Below are positions 41,873 to 50,099 of a stretch of 64,000 nucleotides of DNA, one piece after another. The position numbers were made by a program, and so were the translations under genes. The notes under the pieces are model-generated. The model was not told the origin of the DNA and did not search any database. It saw only the letters and a list, made by a program, of their open reading frames with translations. How positions within the stretch are numbered: position 1 is the first letter of the stretch; every line of letters starts with the position of its first letter. The stretch is from positions 1,334,565-1,398,564 of the forward strand of contig JAHBUV010000001.1 of assembly GCA_019637915.1 (NCBI GenBank), read 5' to 3'. The DNA is from Pseudobdellovibrionaceae bacterium. Its GTDB lineage: Bacteria > Bdellovibrionota > Bdellovibrionia > Bdellovibrionales > Bdellovibrionaceae.

Positions 41873-42877
41873 TTATTTTTCGATGTTCCGCGTGACCTGC
41901 ACGGCCACGGTCCCATGGTGATTTCCGTAGTATCCTTTGAATTTCGGCACGTTTTCGATCTGCACGTTCAGCTCGCCCGTCGCGTCCTGCGTGAGCGGGA
42001 TCACGTCGCCGACCTTGAGCTCCATCAGATCCTCGAGCTTGATGAAGTTCTCGCCGAGGTTCACGCGAACCTCCACGGTCGTCTCCATCAGCTGTTCCTT
42101 GATGATGGCGGTCCAGAGCTTCTTGTCCGTCTGATCGGATTCCACCTGGAAACCGGTCGACAGTTTCTGCTTGATCGGTTCGATGGTCGAATACGGGATC
42201 ACCATCGAGATGGTGCCCGTGGCGTTCTCCAGTTCGACGTCGAAAGTGGACGCGATGACGACGTCCGTGGGCGGCACGATCCCGACGAACTGCGGGTTCA
42301 CTTCCGTCCGCACGAAAGAGCAGCCGATCTTTTCGACGCTGGCCCAGGCCTGCTCGAGGTCGTTGATCGCCAGCTCCACCACTTTTTTGACGATGGACAG
42401 CTCGATCGGCGTGAAATCCTTGCCGTCGATCTTGGTGTAGGGGCGGTCGGCGCCGCCGAAGAAGCTGTCCACCAAAGCGTAGGCGAGCTTCGATTCGATG
42501 ACCATCAGGGCCGAGCCGCGCAGGTTCCCGAAACGCAGGACGCTCATGCAGGTCGGCAGCGGCAAAGTGTTGATGAACTCGCCGAATTTCAGGAACTCGG
42601 TGCTGGTCAGCGTGATGGAGGCGATCTTGCGCAAAGCCCCCGACAGCGACACGCGGAACGAGCGCATGAATTTCTCGTAGATCACCTCGAGCTGCGGCAG
42701 ACGGCCGCGGATGATGCGGTCCTGGCTGGTCAGATCGTAGGCGACGACCTTTTTGTCGTCGGAGACCTTGGCGGTGCCCGCGTCCTGGTTTTGAGACGAG
42801 TCGGAGCTGGCGACCTCGCCGTCGGAAACGGCGGCCAGCAGGGCATCGACTTCGCTTTGCGAGAGAACCTGATTCAT
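41873..42877 (-). CDS. fliM: Flagellar motor switch protein FliM
   Basis: The 334-residue protein has an N-terminal CheY-binding segment (MNQVLSQSEVDALLAAVSDG) in the usual LSQxEIDALL style. The middle CheC-like domain (YDLTSQDRIIRGRLPQLEVI, YEKFMRSFRVSLSG) and the C-terminal SpoA domain (TTVEVRVNLGENFIKLEDLMELKVGDVI) follow. It is a C-ring subunit controlling rotation sense. AAGGGG precedes the ATG. Confidence 0.96.
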   Translation of the reverse strand: MNQVLSQSEVDALLAAVSDGEVASSDSSQNQDAGTAKVSDDKKVVAYDLTSQDRIIRGRLPQLEVIYEKFMRSFRVSLSGALRKIASITLTSTEFLKFGEFINTLPLPTCMSVLRFGNLRGSALMVIESKLAYALVDSFFGGADRPYTKIDGKDFTPIELSIVKKVVELAINDLEQAWASVEKIGCSFVRTEVNPQFVGIVPPTDVVIASTFDVELENATGTISMVIPYSTIEPIKQKLSTGFQVESDQTDKKLWTAIIKEQLMETTVEVRVNLGENFIKLEDLMELKVGDVIPLTQDATGELNVQIENVPKFKGYYGNHHGTVAVQVTRNIEK

Positions 42878-42890
42878 TCGGGCCCCTTCC

Positions 42891-43427
42891 TCAGTTGTAG
42901 ATGAACTCCGTGAAGAACACGTTCTTGATCTTCCCTTTGGTCAGGAAGTTGTTGATCGTGTCCTTGATTTCGCCGCGCAGGTTGTCCTTGCCCTCGCGGC
43001 TGGAGACTTCCTCGTAGGTCTTCGACGACAGGGTGATGATGATGATGTCGCGGATCTGCGCCTTGCGCTTCTCGATCTCCTCGGCCACCTGGTCGCCCTG
43101 CAGCTCGAGCTCCATGTTCACGCGCGCGATCTTGCGGCCCTTGCTGCCCGCCAGATTGACGATGAAACTCTCGAGCGGGATGACCTTGCCCACGAAGGCC
43201 TTCTCTTCCGAAGCCTCCTTGTGGACGGTGTCGGCCTCTCCCTGGACGACCTGGTCCAAAGTCGGCTTTTCCGCTTCTTTCTGGCGTCCCTTGTAAAGCA
43301 TCCAGCCGACGGCGCCGACGACGATCATATTGATCACGGCGAGCGCGATGAACAAGATGGGCTTTTGTCCGGAACTCGGTGCTGCAGCGGGCGCGGCTTC
43401 CTGCGCGACGGCTTTTTCCTCGGCCAC
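42891..43427 (-). CDS. fliL: Flagellar basal-body-associated protein FliL
   Basis: The 178-residue protein has a cytoplasmic Ala/Pro-rich start, one transmembrane helix (ILFIALAVINMIVVGAVGWML), and a periplasmic FliL domain with VIPLESFIVNLAGSKGRKIARVNMELEL in parts and ending KIKNVFFTEFIYN. FliL supports stator function. ATG starts at 43451 and 43433 are in frame, but AGGAGG is six bases before GTG 43427 and overlaps the ATG at 43433, so GTG is the likely start. It is the first gene of the flagellar operon, downstream of a sigma-54 element. Confidence 0.92.
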   Translation of the reverse strand: MAEEKAVAQEAAPAAAPSSGQKPILFIALAVINMIVVGAVGWMLYKGRQKEAEKPTLDQVVQGEADTVHKEASEEKAFVGKVIPLESFIVNLAGSKGRKIARVNMELELQGDQVAEEIEKRKAQIRDIIIITLSSKTYEEVSSREGKDNLRGEIKDTINNFLTKGKIKNVFFTEFIYN

Positions 43428-43475
43428 CCTCATCCTCCTTGATGAAGACAAAACACATGTGTCACGGAATTCATG

Positions 43476-43492
43476 AGCAACGGAAATGCCAA
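43476..43492 (-). promoter_or_regulatory. Sigma-54 promoter of the flagellar operon
   Basis: The minus strand reads TTGGCATTTCCGTTGCT: the GG and GC doublets are exactly ten bases apart and both half sites (TTGGCA, TTGC) match consensus. Transcription would start near 43465, about 38 bases ahead of the fliL GTG. Confidence 0.7.
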
Positions 43493-43624
43493 CGCGACCC
43501 TGGTCGGGTCGTGGCCGTCTTTGCCGCTTTTAAGCGTTTCCACGGCAGGACTCGACCCGGGCGCGCGAAGAAAACCCGATGGTCCAAGTCAGGATTTTGA
43601 CGAGAGGAGCGAGGCTCCCCTCCT

Positions 43625-44554
43625 CTAGAAAAGATTTTTCCTGCCGTTCATCGCGCGGTAGGACTTCTCGATCCACGCGCGATAGGCCTGGACGTTGGTG
43701 TAGACGCCGAACATGCGGCAGGTGCTCTCTTTGCTCTTTTGCGAGACGAAAGAAGCCACCCCCACCTGGTAAGTGCCGCCATTGCCGCGAACAAAGGCGG
43801 GACCGCCGGAATCGCCGTTGCAAATGCCCTGGCCATCCATTTGATTCAACCAAAGGCGGCGCTGATTGCCGCCGCCCGAGGCTTGACCGGCGTCATCGGA
43901 CAAAGTGGGATTCCAGCGCAGGGCCTCCGTGAGGGCCGGTCCCGCCAGGGGTTTCAGCACCACCGCGCGCAGGGCGATCGGGGTGGAATCGACTTCCTTC
44001 CCGCCCACCGTGCGGCCGTAGCCGACGGTCAAAACCCGATTGAACTCGGTCCAACGGAAAGGCTGGGACATCAGCCTCACCGCTTCAAACTCGCCCGGCG
44101 CCGGAAGAGAGAGGCGCACGAGGGCCAAATCATCCCCCGGGGCCGCTTGGCTGTCGCGATAACCCGGATGGATCATGATCCGATCCGCGATGGACACTTT
44201 CGAAATCAGGGTGCCCTTCTCGTCATCGCACTCGGGCTGGGCGCTGAACACCACGGCGAGTTCATTGGATGACTTCGAATTGATGACGCAATGGGCGGCG
44301 GTGAGAACGAACTGGCGGTCAATCAGGGATCCCGTGCAAACATTGCCGCTTTTTTCCACCAGGAAAACGGTGCGACGCGCGATCCAGGAGCTTTCCTCGA
44401 CCGCCTCCCCGCCGATGATGCCGCTGCCGAATTGCGCGTCGTAAAAACGACCGCCCACGCATTTTGAATCACGGCCGGATTTTCCCTCTCCGCCCTGACA
44501 GGCGGACAGCACGGCCACGAACGACAGCAGTAAACCCAAAGAGATCTTCTTCAT
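43625..44554 (-). CDS. S1 (chymotrypsin-fold) serine protease lipoprotein 1
   Basis: The 309-residue protein has a lipobox LSAC (Cys19), activation-like IIGG, and triad His88 (TAAHC), Asp142 (DDLALVRL) and Ser249 (GDSGGP). The cysteine pair flanking the His is present. The residue at the trypsin-189 position is Gly rather than Asp (GICNGDSGG), so Arg/Lys specificity is unlikely. It is the last of five leftward genes encoding exported proteins. The frame is open upstream; ATG 44554 places the signal correctly. Confidence 0.88.
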   Translation of the reverse strand: MKKISLGLLLSFVAVLSACQGGEGKSGRDSKCVGGRFYDAQFGSGIIGGEAVEESSWIARRTVFLVEKSGNVCTGSLIDRQFVLTAAHCVINSKSSNELAVVFSAQPECDDEKGTLISKVSIADRIMIHPGYRDSQAAPGDDLALVRLSLPAPGEFEAVRLMSQPFRWTEFNRVLTVGYGRTVGGKEVDSTPIALRAVVLKPLAGPALTEALRWNPTLSDDAGQASGGGNQRRLWLNQMDGQGICNGDSGGPAFVRGNGGTYQVGVASFVSQKSKESTCRMFGVYTNVQAYRAWIEKSYRAMNGRKNLF

Positions 44555-44565
44555 CTCCCCACTCC

Positions 44566-45519
44566 TTAAAAATCCGGGAACAACCGGGTCTGCGCCGGGC
44601 CCGCCAGTTCGGAAAAGTTTTTTTGCAACCATTGACGATGAAACAAAACGTTCGTGTAGGCGCTGACCAGCAGGCAATCCCGGCGCTCGGGATCATCCAT
44701 GGTGAAGGCGGCCACGCCGACCTGGTAGGGGCGCCCGTTGATTTCGAGGAAGGCCGGTCCGCCGGAGTCGCCGATGCAGGCGCCACGGCCCTCGCTTTGA
44801 TTCATCCACAGGTAGGCGGGATTCAAGAACTCATTCAACTGCACGGCGTAGATCATGCGCAGCTGCGCCTCGCTGTAGCGGCTGCGCGGCAGCCGCAATT
44901 TCACCAGTCGCTCTTTGACTTTCTCGAGCTCCTCCCCGCGCAAAGCGGGGACCTGAACGGCGCGCAGGTCGTTCTGCGCCGCCATCCCCTCGCCGCGCCC
45001 GTAACCCGCCAGCAGGTAATGCCGGAAACGGGACCACTCCAGGGGGAATTGCACCAGCGTGGACACCTCGAACCCGGACGGCGCCGGACGATCCAGCTTC
45101 AACAGCGCCAGATCCGGCGTTTCCCCGCCGTCGTCTTCTTTTTGCGGCTGACGGATGTCCGTGACGGCGGCCATCTTGCCGCGCCAATCGCCCCGTTCGG
45201 AATCGCGGTCAAAGTCCGTCGTGAAAAACACGCGGACTTGTCCCGGGGTTTTTCCACTCACGCAGTGGGCCGCGCTCAGCACGATGTCCCGCGCCACCAG
45301 GGTGCCGCTGCATTTGGTGGTTTTTCGCGAGTCCTCGCCGGTCCGGATCATCAGCAGCACGCTGCGCTTGGCGATCCAGGAGGTTTCCGCGACTTTTTCG
45401 CCGCCGACGATGCCGCTGGCGAGCGGCCCTCGCGCCGCCGTTCCGCCGCCGGAATTCCCCGTGCAGGCGACCAGGGCCAGGGCGGGAAAAAAGACGAGCC
45501 ACGACGTCCGGCGCATCAT
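44566..45519 (-). CDS. S1 serine protease lipoprotein 2
   Basis: The 317-residue protein has a lipobox LVAC (Cys19), IVGG, and triad His85 (SAAHC), Asp136 (DLALLKL) and Ser252 (GDSGGP), again with Gly at the trypsin-189 position (GACIGDSGG). A loop of about 50 residues before the Ser (ELEKVKERLVKLRLPRSRYS) is helical and longer than usual. It overlaps the third protease gene by four bases and precedes the first by 11. The three proteases are clearly paralogous but well diverged. Confidence 0.88.
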   Translation of the reverse strand: MMRRTSWLVFFPALALVACTGNSGGGTAARGPLASGIVGGEKVAETSWIAKRSVLLMIRTGEDSRKTTKCSGTLVARDIVLSAAHCVSGKTPGQVRVFFTTDFDRDSERGDWRGKMAAVTDIRQPQKEDDGGETPDLALLKLDRPAPSGFEVSTLVQFPLEWSRFRHYLLAGYGRGEGMAAQNDLRAVQVPALRGEELEKVKERLVKLRLPRSRYSEAQLRMIYAVQLNEFLNPAYLWMNQSEGRGACIGDSGGPAFLEINGRPYQVGVAAFTMDDPERRDCLLVSAYTNVLFHRQWLQKNFSELAGPAQTRLFPDF

Positions 45520-46487
45520 GGGGCCCCCTCGCCCGACGGCGGCGGGAAGGGCAGATCACGGATGTCCCCGCCCAGCTCCACGAAGGTGTCGCTGATCCAG
45601 GATTTATAGAGGAAAACATTCGTGTAGGCGCCGAGCAGATCGCAGGATCCGTCCTTTTCGCTCCCGTCGTTCATCACGAAAGAAGCGACGCCGATCTGGC
45701 GAAGGGCGCCGTCCGGCTCCTTCATGAAGGCGGGTCCTCCGGAATCACCGAAGCACATGCCCCGGCCGTGCATTTGCTCGAGCCAGATCAAGGGGGAAGA
45801 ATCATACGGGTTGATTTTCATTTCGATCTCGGCCGCGGTCCGCAGGTTCCGCCACGCATCGCTTTCCCGCAAAGAACGTCCGAGGCGGATCTTGGCCTGG
45901 CGCAAGTCCTCGCCCAGGAGCGGCCGCAAGTCCGCCGTCCTCAAACGGGTGGGAGGCTTGGTCTTCGCCTTGCCGCTCTTTTCCATCATCGTGCTGCCAT
46001 AGCCGGCGACCATGATTTCCGCGAGCTCCGTCCACGCCACGCCCTGACGCGGAAATTTCACCGGCCGCATGTCGGCGGGGGCATCTTTCTCGAGCTTGAG
46101 GAGGGCCAGGTCGTTGGTGCTTTCCAGGGCATCGTACTCGGGATGCTGGACCTTGACGGCGATCTTCACCAGGCGCGCTTTGTCCTGAAAGCCGCGGGCC
46201 GCGTCCAGCGCGAACACCGCGGTCATCTCGTCCGACACGCAATGGGCGGCGGTGAGGGCGATCCGGCGGCTCAGCAAAGTGGCCGTGCAGATCGACCGGG
46301 AATCCTTGTTTTTATTGTAGAGCAGGAAGGTTCCGGCCGCGACAGGCGATTTCGCCTTCACCTCGGTGCCACCGACGATGCCGGCCGCGACGTCGGCCCG
46401 GGAATTCGTCCCCGACGGGCCGCCCGCCCCGCAGGCCGTGAGCAGGACCGCCAACGCCAGGGAGGAAAAGAGAGGCCGGCATTTCAT
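45516..46487 (-). CDS. S1 serine protease lipoprotein 3
   Basis: The 323-residue protein has a lipobox LTAC (Cys19) with start at ATG 46487, the second of two adjacent ATGs and the one better spaced from AAGGA. Motifs are IVGG, His82 (TAAHC), Asp126 (NDLALLKL) and Ser249 (GDSGGP). The trypsin-189 position is Gly (GMCFGDSGG). A helical insertion (EDLRQAKIRLGRSLRESDAW) precedes the Ser as in protease 2. It is probably outer-membrane-anchored, facing the periplasm or the surface. Confidence 0.88.
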   Translation of the reverse strand: MKCRPLFSSLALAVLLTACGAGGPSGTNSRADVAAGIVGGTEVKAKSPVAAGTFLLYNKNKDSRSICTATLLSRRIALTAAHCVSDEMTAVFALDAARGFQDKARLVKIAVKVQHPEYDALESTNDLALLKLEKDAPADMRPVKFPRQGVAWTELAEIMVAGYGSTMMEKSGKAKTKPPTRLRTADLRPLLGEDLRQAKIRLGRSLRESDAWRNLRTAAEIEMKINPYDSSPLIWLEQMHGRGMCFGDSGGPAFMKEPDGALRQIGVASFVMNDGSEKDGSCDLLGAYTNVFLYKSWISDTFVELGGDIRDLPFPPPSGEGAP

Positions 46488-46506
46488 CATGTCCTTCCCC
46501 TTTCCT

Positions 46507-47187
46507 TCACGGTGTCTCATTGAAGTTCGTGCGGGCCCGCACCAGGGCGGTTGCTTTCAACAAAGAGCGGCTCGGGGCGCTCAGGCCGGAACCGCGTTCG
46601 GCCATTTTGCTCAAGGCCTCCACGCTCACCGCGTAGGATCCGCGGTCCTGAAGGCGGCGGTCGCAGCTTTTCTGATTTTGAAACAGGCCGCGACGGCAGA
46701 CGACATGGCCGTAACCTTCGAAGTGCCGGGCCTCATGCAGCAGGAATTCCGCGCGCGTCGCCACCGACAGCCAGGAATCAAAAAATCCCGGGCACAGGTA
46801 CACCGTGGTGGAATCAAAATCCGGCGAGACGTAGGCCAGGGTAGAACCGCGGCACTCCGTCACCATGCGATCCACCGCGAAGACGCGCTTCACGCGTTTG
46901 CTGAAGTAGCCCCAGAAGTCCTCTTTCAGGATGCCTTGGTCAAAAGAACTGCGGGCGGGGGTTTTTTCGAGGCGCAGGTTTTTCAGGAAAATCAGCGTCT
47001 GCACGATCCGGTGGGACGCGGAGCCTTCCCGGCAGCGGTCGAAACGGTCTGAATCCGCCGATTCCACTTTGATCGACGACAGGACGCTCTTCACCGCCGC
47101 GGCCTCCAGGCAATTCGCCGCGCCGGCGGCTCCCGCCACGCGGACGAAACCCAGGCTGAAAAGAAAGATCAAAAACACCCTCTTCAT
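46507..47187 (-). CDS. Secreted putative metzincin-motif metallopeptidase
   Basis: The 226-residue protein has a signal peptide (MKRVFLIFLFSLGFVRVAGA). Its zinc motif HEARHFEGYGH (residues 151-161) fits HExxHxxGxxH exactly: His151, Glu152, His155, His161. Several cysteines (26, 52, 112, 132 and the later CRRG) could make disulfides. Outside the motif I recognise no named family, so peptidase activity is an inference from the active-site pattern. It overlaps the upstream gene by four bases and lies in one operon with three serine proteases. Confidence 0.65.
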   Translation of the reverse strand: MKRVFLIFLFSLGFVRVAGAAGAANCLEAAAVKSVLSSIKVESADSDRFDRCREGSASHRIVQTLIFLKNLRLEKTPARSSFDQGILKEDFWGYFSKRVKRVFAVDRMVTECRGSTLAYVSPDFDSTTVYLCPGFFDSWLSVATRAEFLLHEARHFEGYGHVVCRRGLFQNQKSCDRRLQDRGSYAVSVEALSKMAERGSGLSAPSRSLLKATALVRARTNFNETP

Positions 47188-47648
47188 TGACCGGCCGCCG
47201 ATCCGTTCGCCAGCGGGCTGCCCTGGGTGGACAGGACCGAAGCGGCCATCAGCCTCAAGGCCGCCTCGAATTCCCGTTGCGCCTCATCGCGCGAGTGCGG
47301 CGACACCGGCACATGGAACAAGGGATGATCGGCCGAAGCGATTTCCTGCAGCAGATCCCCGAAATCCGCCGGCCGGCGCCCCAGCAGATAAACCGCCAAG
47401 GTTCGTTCGTTCTGGGCCCGCACGTCGTCCAGGGCCATCTCGCGCAGGGCCGCGGCCCCGGCCCGGTTCAAGCCGCCGGCCATCCGCTCCCAATGCGCCT
47501 CATCGGCTTCGGGCGACGCCACCAGCTCGTCCAGGCGACGGGCTTCCAGGTTCAGGGTGCTCTCAAACGGCGCCACCTCATCCTTTTGGATGATCACCAC
47601 CATCGAGAGAATCAGTAAAAAAAGAGCGGCCAACGGCGCGATTTTCAT
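47184..47648 (-). CDS. Membrane-anchored hypothetical protein heading the protease operon
   Basis: The 154-residue protein has one N-terminal hydrophobic helix (IAPLAALFLLILSMVVII) acting as signal anchor. A helical Glu/Ala/Arg-rich periplasmic part follows, resembling HEAT- or TPR-like helices without clear repeats. ATG 47648 is chosen because it starts the anchor; an in-frame TTG is 12 bases upstream. It is the first gene of the secreted-protease operon. No family is recognised. Confidence 0.6.
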   Translation of the reverse strand: MKIAPLAALFLLILSMVVIIQKDEVAPFESTLNLEARRLDELVASPEADEAHWERMAGGLNRAGAAALREMALDDVRAQNERTLAVYLLGRRPADFGDLLQEIASADHPLFHVPVSPHSRDEAQREFEAALRLMAASVLSTQGSPLANGSAAGQ

Positions 47649-47763
47649 GCCGTCCGCCAAGGAGCGAAGAACGTGCCGGCGCCAGGATCCACGGAAACGC
47701 GGTTAATCAGCCTTGGCGGGCGACGGATGACGAACTTTTCGACGGAAGCCGGCGCAAGGGCTC

Positions 47764-47784
47764 CGGCCCTTCGCGGAAGGGCCG
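47764..47784. repeat. GC-rich perfect hairpin
   Basis: CGGCCCTTC / GAAGGGCCG with a 3-base loop lies 20 bases beyond the stop of the inositol phosphatase gene. A run of seven A precedes it on the plus strand rather than a T run following, so it is not a standard terminator; it may act as a pause or RNA-stability element. Confidence 0.45.
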
Positions 47785-47802
47785 TCCGCGACGGAAAAAA
47801 AC

Positions 47803-48630
47803 CTAAGTCAGCACCCCGGAAATCCTCCGCACGATCTCCGGCGCGATGACCTCATTCCCCGCCACCAGGCTCGTGCTGTAGGGATCGTGCGCTCCGCCCG
47901 AATAAGTCATGACCACGCCGCCGGCCTCTTCCACCAGCAACTGCCCCGCCGCCACATCCCAGGGCTTGAGATTCTTCTCCCAGAAGCCGTCGAAGACCCC
48001 GCGGGCCACCTGGCACAGATCATAAGCGGCGGCGCCGGCGCGACGAACGCCGCGCACCTCGCCGACCAGCCGGGCGAAGAGATCGATTTGTTCCTTCAGC
48101 GCCGTCTTGTCGTCGGGAAAAAATCCCGTCGCCAGCAGGCTGTCCGGAAACCGCGCCGTCCCGCTCACGCGCAAAGGTTTGCCGTTCACGAAAGCGCCCT
48201 CGCCGCGGATGGCGGTGTAGGTCTCGCCCAGCATCGGAACGTCGATCACCGCGACCTTCAGGTCGCCGGCGACCTCCAGGGCCAGGCTGATGCAAAAAAC
48301 CGGAAAACGATGGATGTAATTCGTCGTGCCGTCCAAGGGGTCCAGGATCCACCGCCCCTGGGGCCCGGCGCGGCCCGGCCGGACCTTCGTCCCGGCATGG
48401 GTGGATTCCTCACCCAGGACCTCGCTGTGGGGATAGGCCTTTTTCAAAACCGAAATGATCACTTCCTCGGAATGGCGGTCGGCCTCGCTGACCAGGCCCG
48501 CCTGGAATTTACTCTCCACGTGCTCCAGGCGGCCGAAATGCCCCAAGAGGACCTCCCGCCCTTGACGGCATGCCCGCAAAGCCGTACCCAGTGCACCTCT
48601 CCAATCGTCCGGAAACGCCGAATTTTCCAC
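47803..48630 (-). CDS. Inositol monophosphatase family protein (SuhB-like)
   Basis: The 275-residue cytoplasmic protein has the metal-binding motifs of the family: GEESTH, WILDPLDGTTNYIHRFP and the late WDVAAGQLLVEEAGG. It dephosphorylates inositol-1-phosphate or related sugar phosphates; in some bacteria the relative SuhB also takes part in rRNA antitermination. The frame is open 120 bases upstream, but GGAGGT stands at the right distance from GTG 48630 and gives the normal family length. Confidence 0.9.
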   Translation of the reverse strand: MENSAFPDDWRGALGTALRACRQGREVLLGHFGRLEHVESKFQAGLVSEADRHSEEVIISVLKKAYPHSEVLGEESTHAGTKVRPGRAGPQGRWILDPLDGTTNYIHRFPVFCISLALEVAGDLKVAVIDVPMLGETYTAIRGEGAFVNGKPLRVSGTARFPDSLLATGFFPDDKTALKEQIDLFARLVGEVRGVRRAGAAAYDLCQVARGVFDGFWEKNLKPWDVAAGQLLVEEAGGVVMTYSGGAHDPYSTSLVAGNEVIAPEIVRRISGVLT

Positions 48631-48750
48631 GAATATTGACCTCCTGGCGGGCGGAACAGTAACATGAATTGAGGGTCGAAGGAATGGCCCGAGGCAAAAG
48701 CTTTCCCCGACGCGCCAAACAAACGCCGGGGCTTTCAGAAGGAAACGCAC

Positions 48751-49566
48751 ATGGCCGCTAAGTCCGATGTTTTCGTGAAGATGGTGCTCGTGTTCTTTAT
48801 CTCTTTGCTGTCATTCTCGATCGGCACCTTTGTCGGCAAGAAGTACAGTGACAATCAACACAAGCTGGCCTCTCTCGAACCCGGTCACGGTGAAAAAGCC
48901 CGCGAAGTCGCCTCGGCCCACGGCGAAGAAGGGGCCGCCAGCTCGTCCTCCAGCATGAGCGATGAAGAGATCTCCAAACTCGCCGAAGAATTCGCCGACG
49001 ACGGCGGCCCGGTCCACGGCGACGAGAAAAAAGTCGACGCCCATGGCGCCGTCGCCGCGAAAGAGGCTTCGGGAACGGCTCACGAGGAAGCGAAGCCGGC
49101 CGCGCACGGCGTCGCCGCCGCCCACGAGACCAAAGCCGTCGCGACGGCCGCCGCCCCCCGGGGCGCGACGGTGCACAGCGCCCCGGCCATCGCCCACGAT
49201 GAAGTCGCCATCCCGGCCAAAAACCTCATCGCCGGCAAGCAACCGACGGAATCCGTGGTGAAGAAAGCCCAGACGGAAAGCCGCCTGCCCTCGAGCCTGC
49301 CGAAAGACGTGGCCCAGTACTCGGTCGGCAAATTCACCGTGCAGATCAACTCCTTCGCCAGCGAGCTCGAAGCCAAAAAACGCGCCGAGGAAATGAAGTC
49401 GAAGGGCTACAGCGCCTTCTACGTTCCCGCCACCGTCAAAGGAAAGACCTGGTACCGCGTGAGCGTCGGCCTCTTCGCTTCGGAGAAGGAAGCCAAGGAC
49501 TACCGCAACGAATTCATGTCGAAGTCGAAAGTCGGCGACGCCATCATCCAGAAAATTTCGAATTAA
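48751..49566 (+). CDS. SPOR-domain envelope protein
   Basis: The 271-residue inner-membrane protein has one N-terminal helix (MVLVFFISLLSFSIGTFVGK) and a long His/Ala/Glu-rich periplasmic linker (about 40-180). Its C-terminal SPOR domain (FTVQINSFASELEAKKRAEEM, GKTWYRVSVGLFASEKEAKDY) binds denuded peptidoglycan at division sites. It is thus probably a cell-division or cell-wall remodelling factor like FtsN/DedD. It is divergent from the inositol phosphatase gene and converges with the next gene by a 4-base overlap. Confidence 0.85.
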   Translation: MAAKSDVFVKMVLVFFISLLSFSIGTFVGKKYSDNQHKLASLEPGHGEKAREVASAHGEEGAASSSSSMSDEEISKLAEEFADDGGPVHGDEKKVDAHGAVAAKEASGTAHEEAKPAAHGVAAAHETKAVATAAAPRGATVHSAPAIAHDEVAIPAKNLIAGKQPTESVVKKAQTESRLPSSLPKDVAQYSVGKFTVQINSFASELEAKKRAEEMKSKGYSAFYVPATVKGKTWYRVSVGLFASEKEAKDYRNEFMSKSKVGDAIIQKISN

Positions 49567-50099
49567 AAGCGGAAGCCCGATCGCAGCACCACATCGGGCT
49601 GCACGGTCGGATCCATCTGGGACCCGAAAAACAAACGACCCTCCAGCGACAGCCGGAGGGTTTTTTTCATCTCGAAAGCCAGGCCCGCGGACACGGCGCC
49701 CACGAAGGCGTCGCCGCCGTTGTCGTTGATCGTCTCCTGGTCGCCGAAGCGGGTCGCGAAATCCTCGCGCGACATCCCCAACCCCGCCGCCCCGCTCAGG
49801 ATCCAGGCCGGGCTCAAAGGGAATTCCCGGCGTCCCCACAGCACCAGCTCCTGATGCCGGCGGGTGATCCGGCTGTAAGCGGGGCCGGACACGTTGTCGT
49901 AAGAGGAATACTCCAGCAGGCCGGCCCACTCCCCCGCCGACAAGCCCGCGGCGAAGTGCCGGGTGTTGACGGCGCTCAGGGCGTGCTCTTCATCGCGCTC
50001 GAAACGCGTCTGGTGATTGACGGGATAAATCTCGACGCCCACGGCGGCGGCCTGCAGGGACAGAAAGAAAAGACCGCAAAAAAAGAAAATGCGACTCAT
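49563..50099 (-). CDS. Small outer-membrane beta-barrel protein
   Basis: The 178-residue protein has a signal peptide (MSRIFFFCGLFFLSLQAAA). Short amphipathic strands consistent with an eight-stranded barrel follow, ending in VVLRSGFRF with a terminal Phe. It overlaps the preceding metalloprotease-like gene by four bases, so the two exported proteins are co-expressed. Function unknown. Confidence 0.65.
   Translation of the reverse strand: MSRIFFFCGLFFLSLQAAAVGVEIYPVNHQTRFERDEEHALSAVNTRHFAAGLSAGEWAGLLEYSSYDNVSGPAYSRITRRHQELVLWGRREFPLSPAWILSGAAGLGMSREDFATRFGDQETINDNGGDAFVGAVSAGLAFEMKKTLRLSLEGRLFFGSQMDPTVQPDVVLRSGFRF

Noticed and set aside
47650-47690. Sigma-54-like element CGGCACGTTCTTCGCT before the secreted-protease operon.
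   Set aside because: GG-N10-GC spacing is right, but two conserved bases differ, and the start point would fall within about four bases of the ATG. Such a match is plausible by chance in GC-rich sequence.
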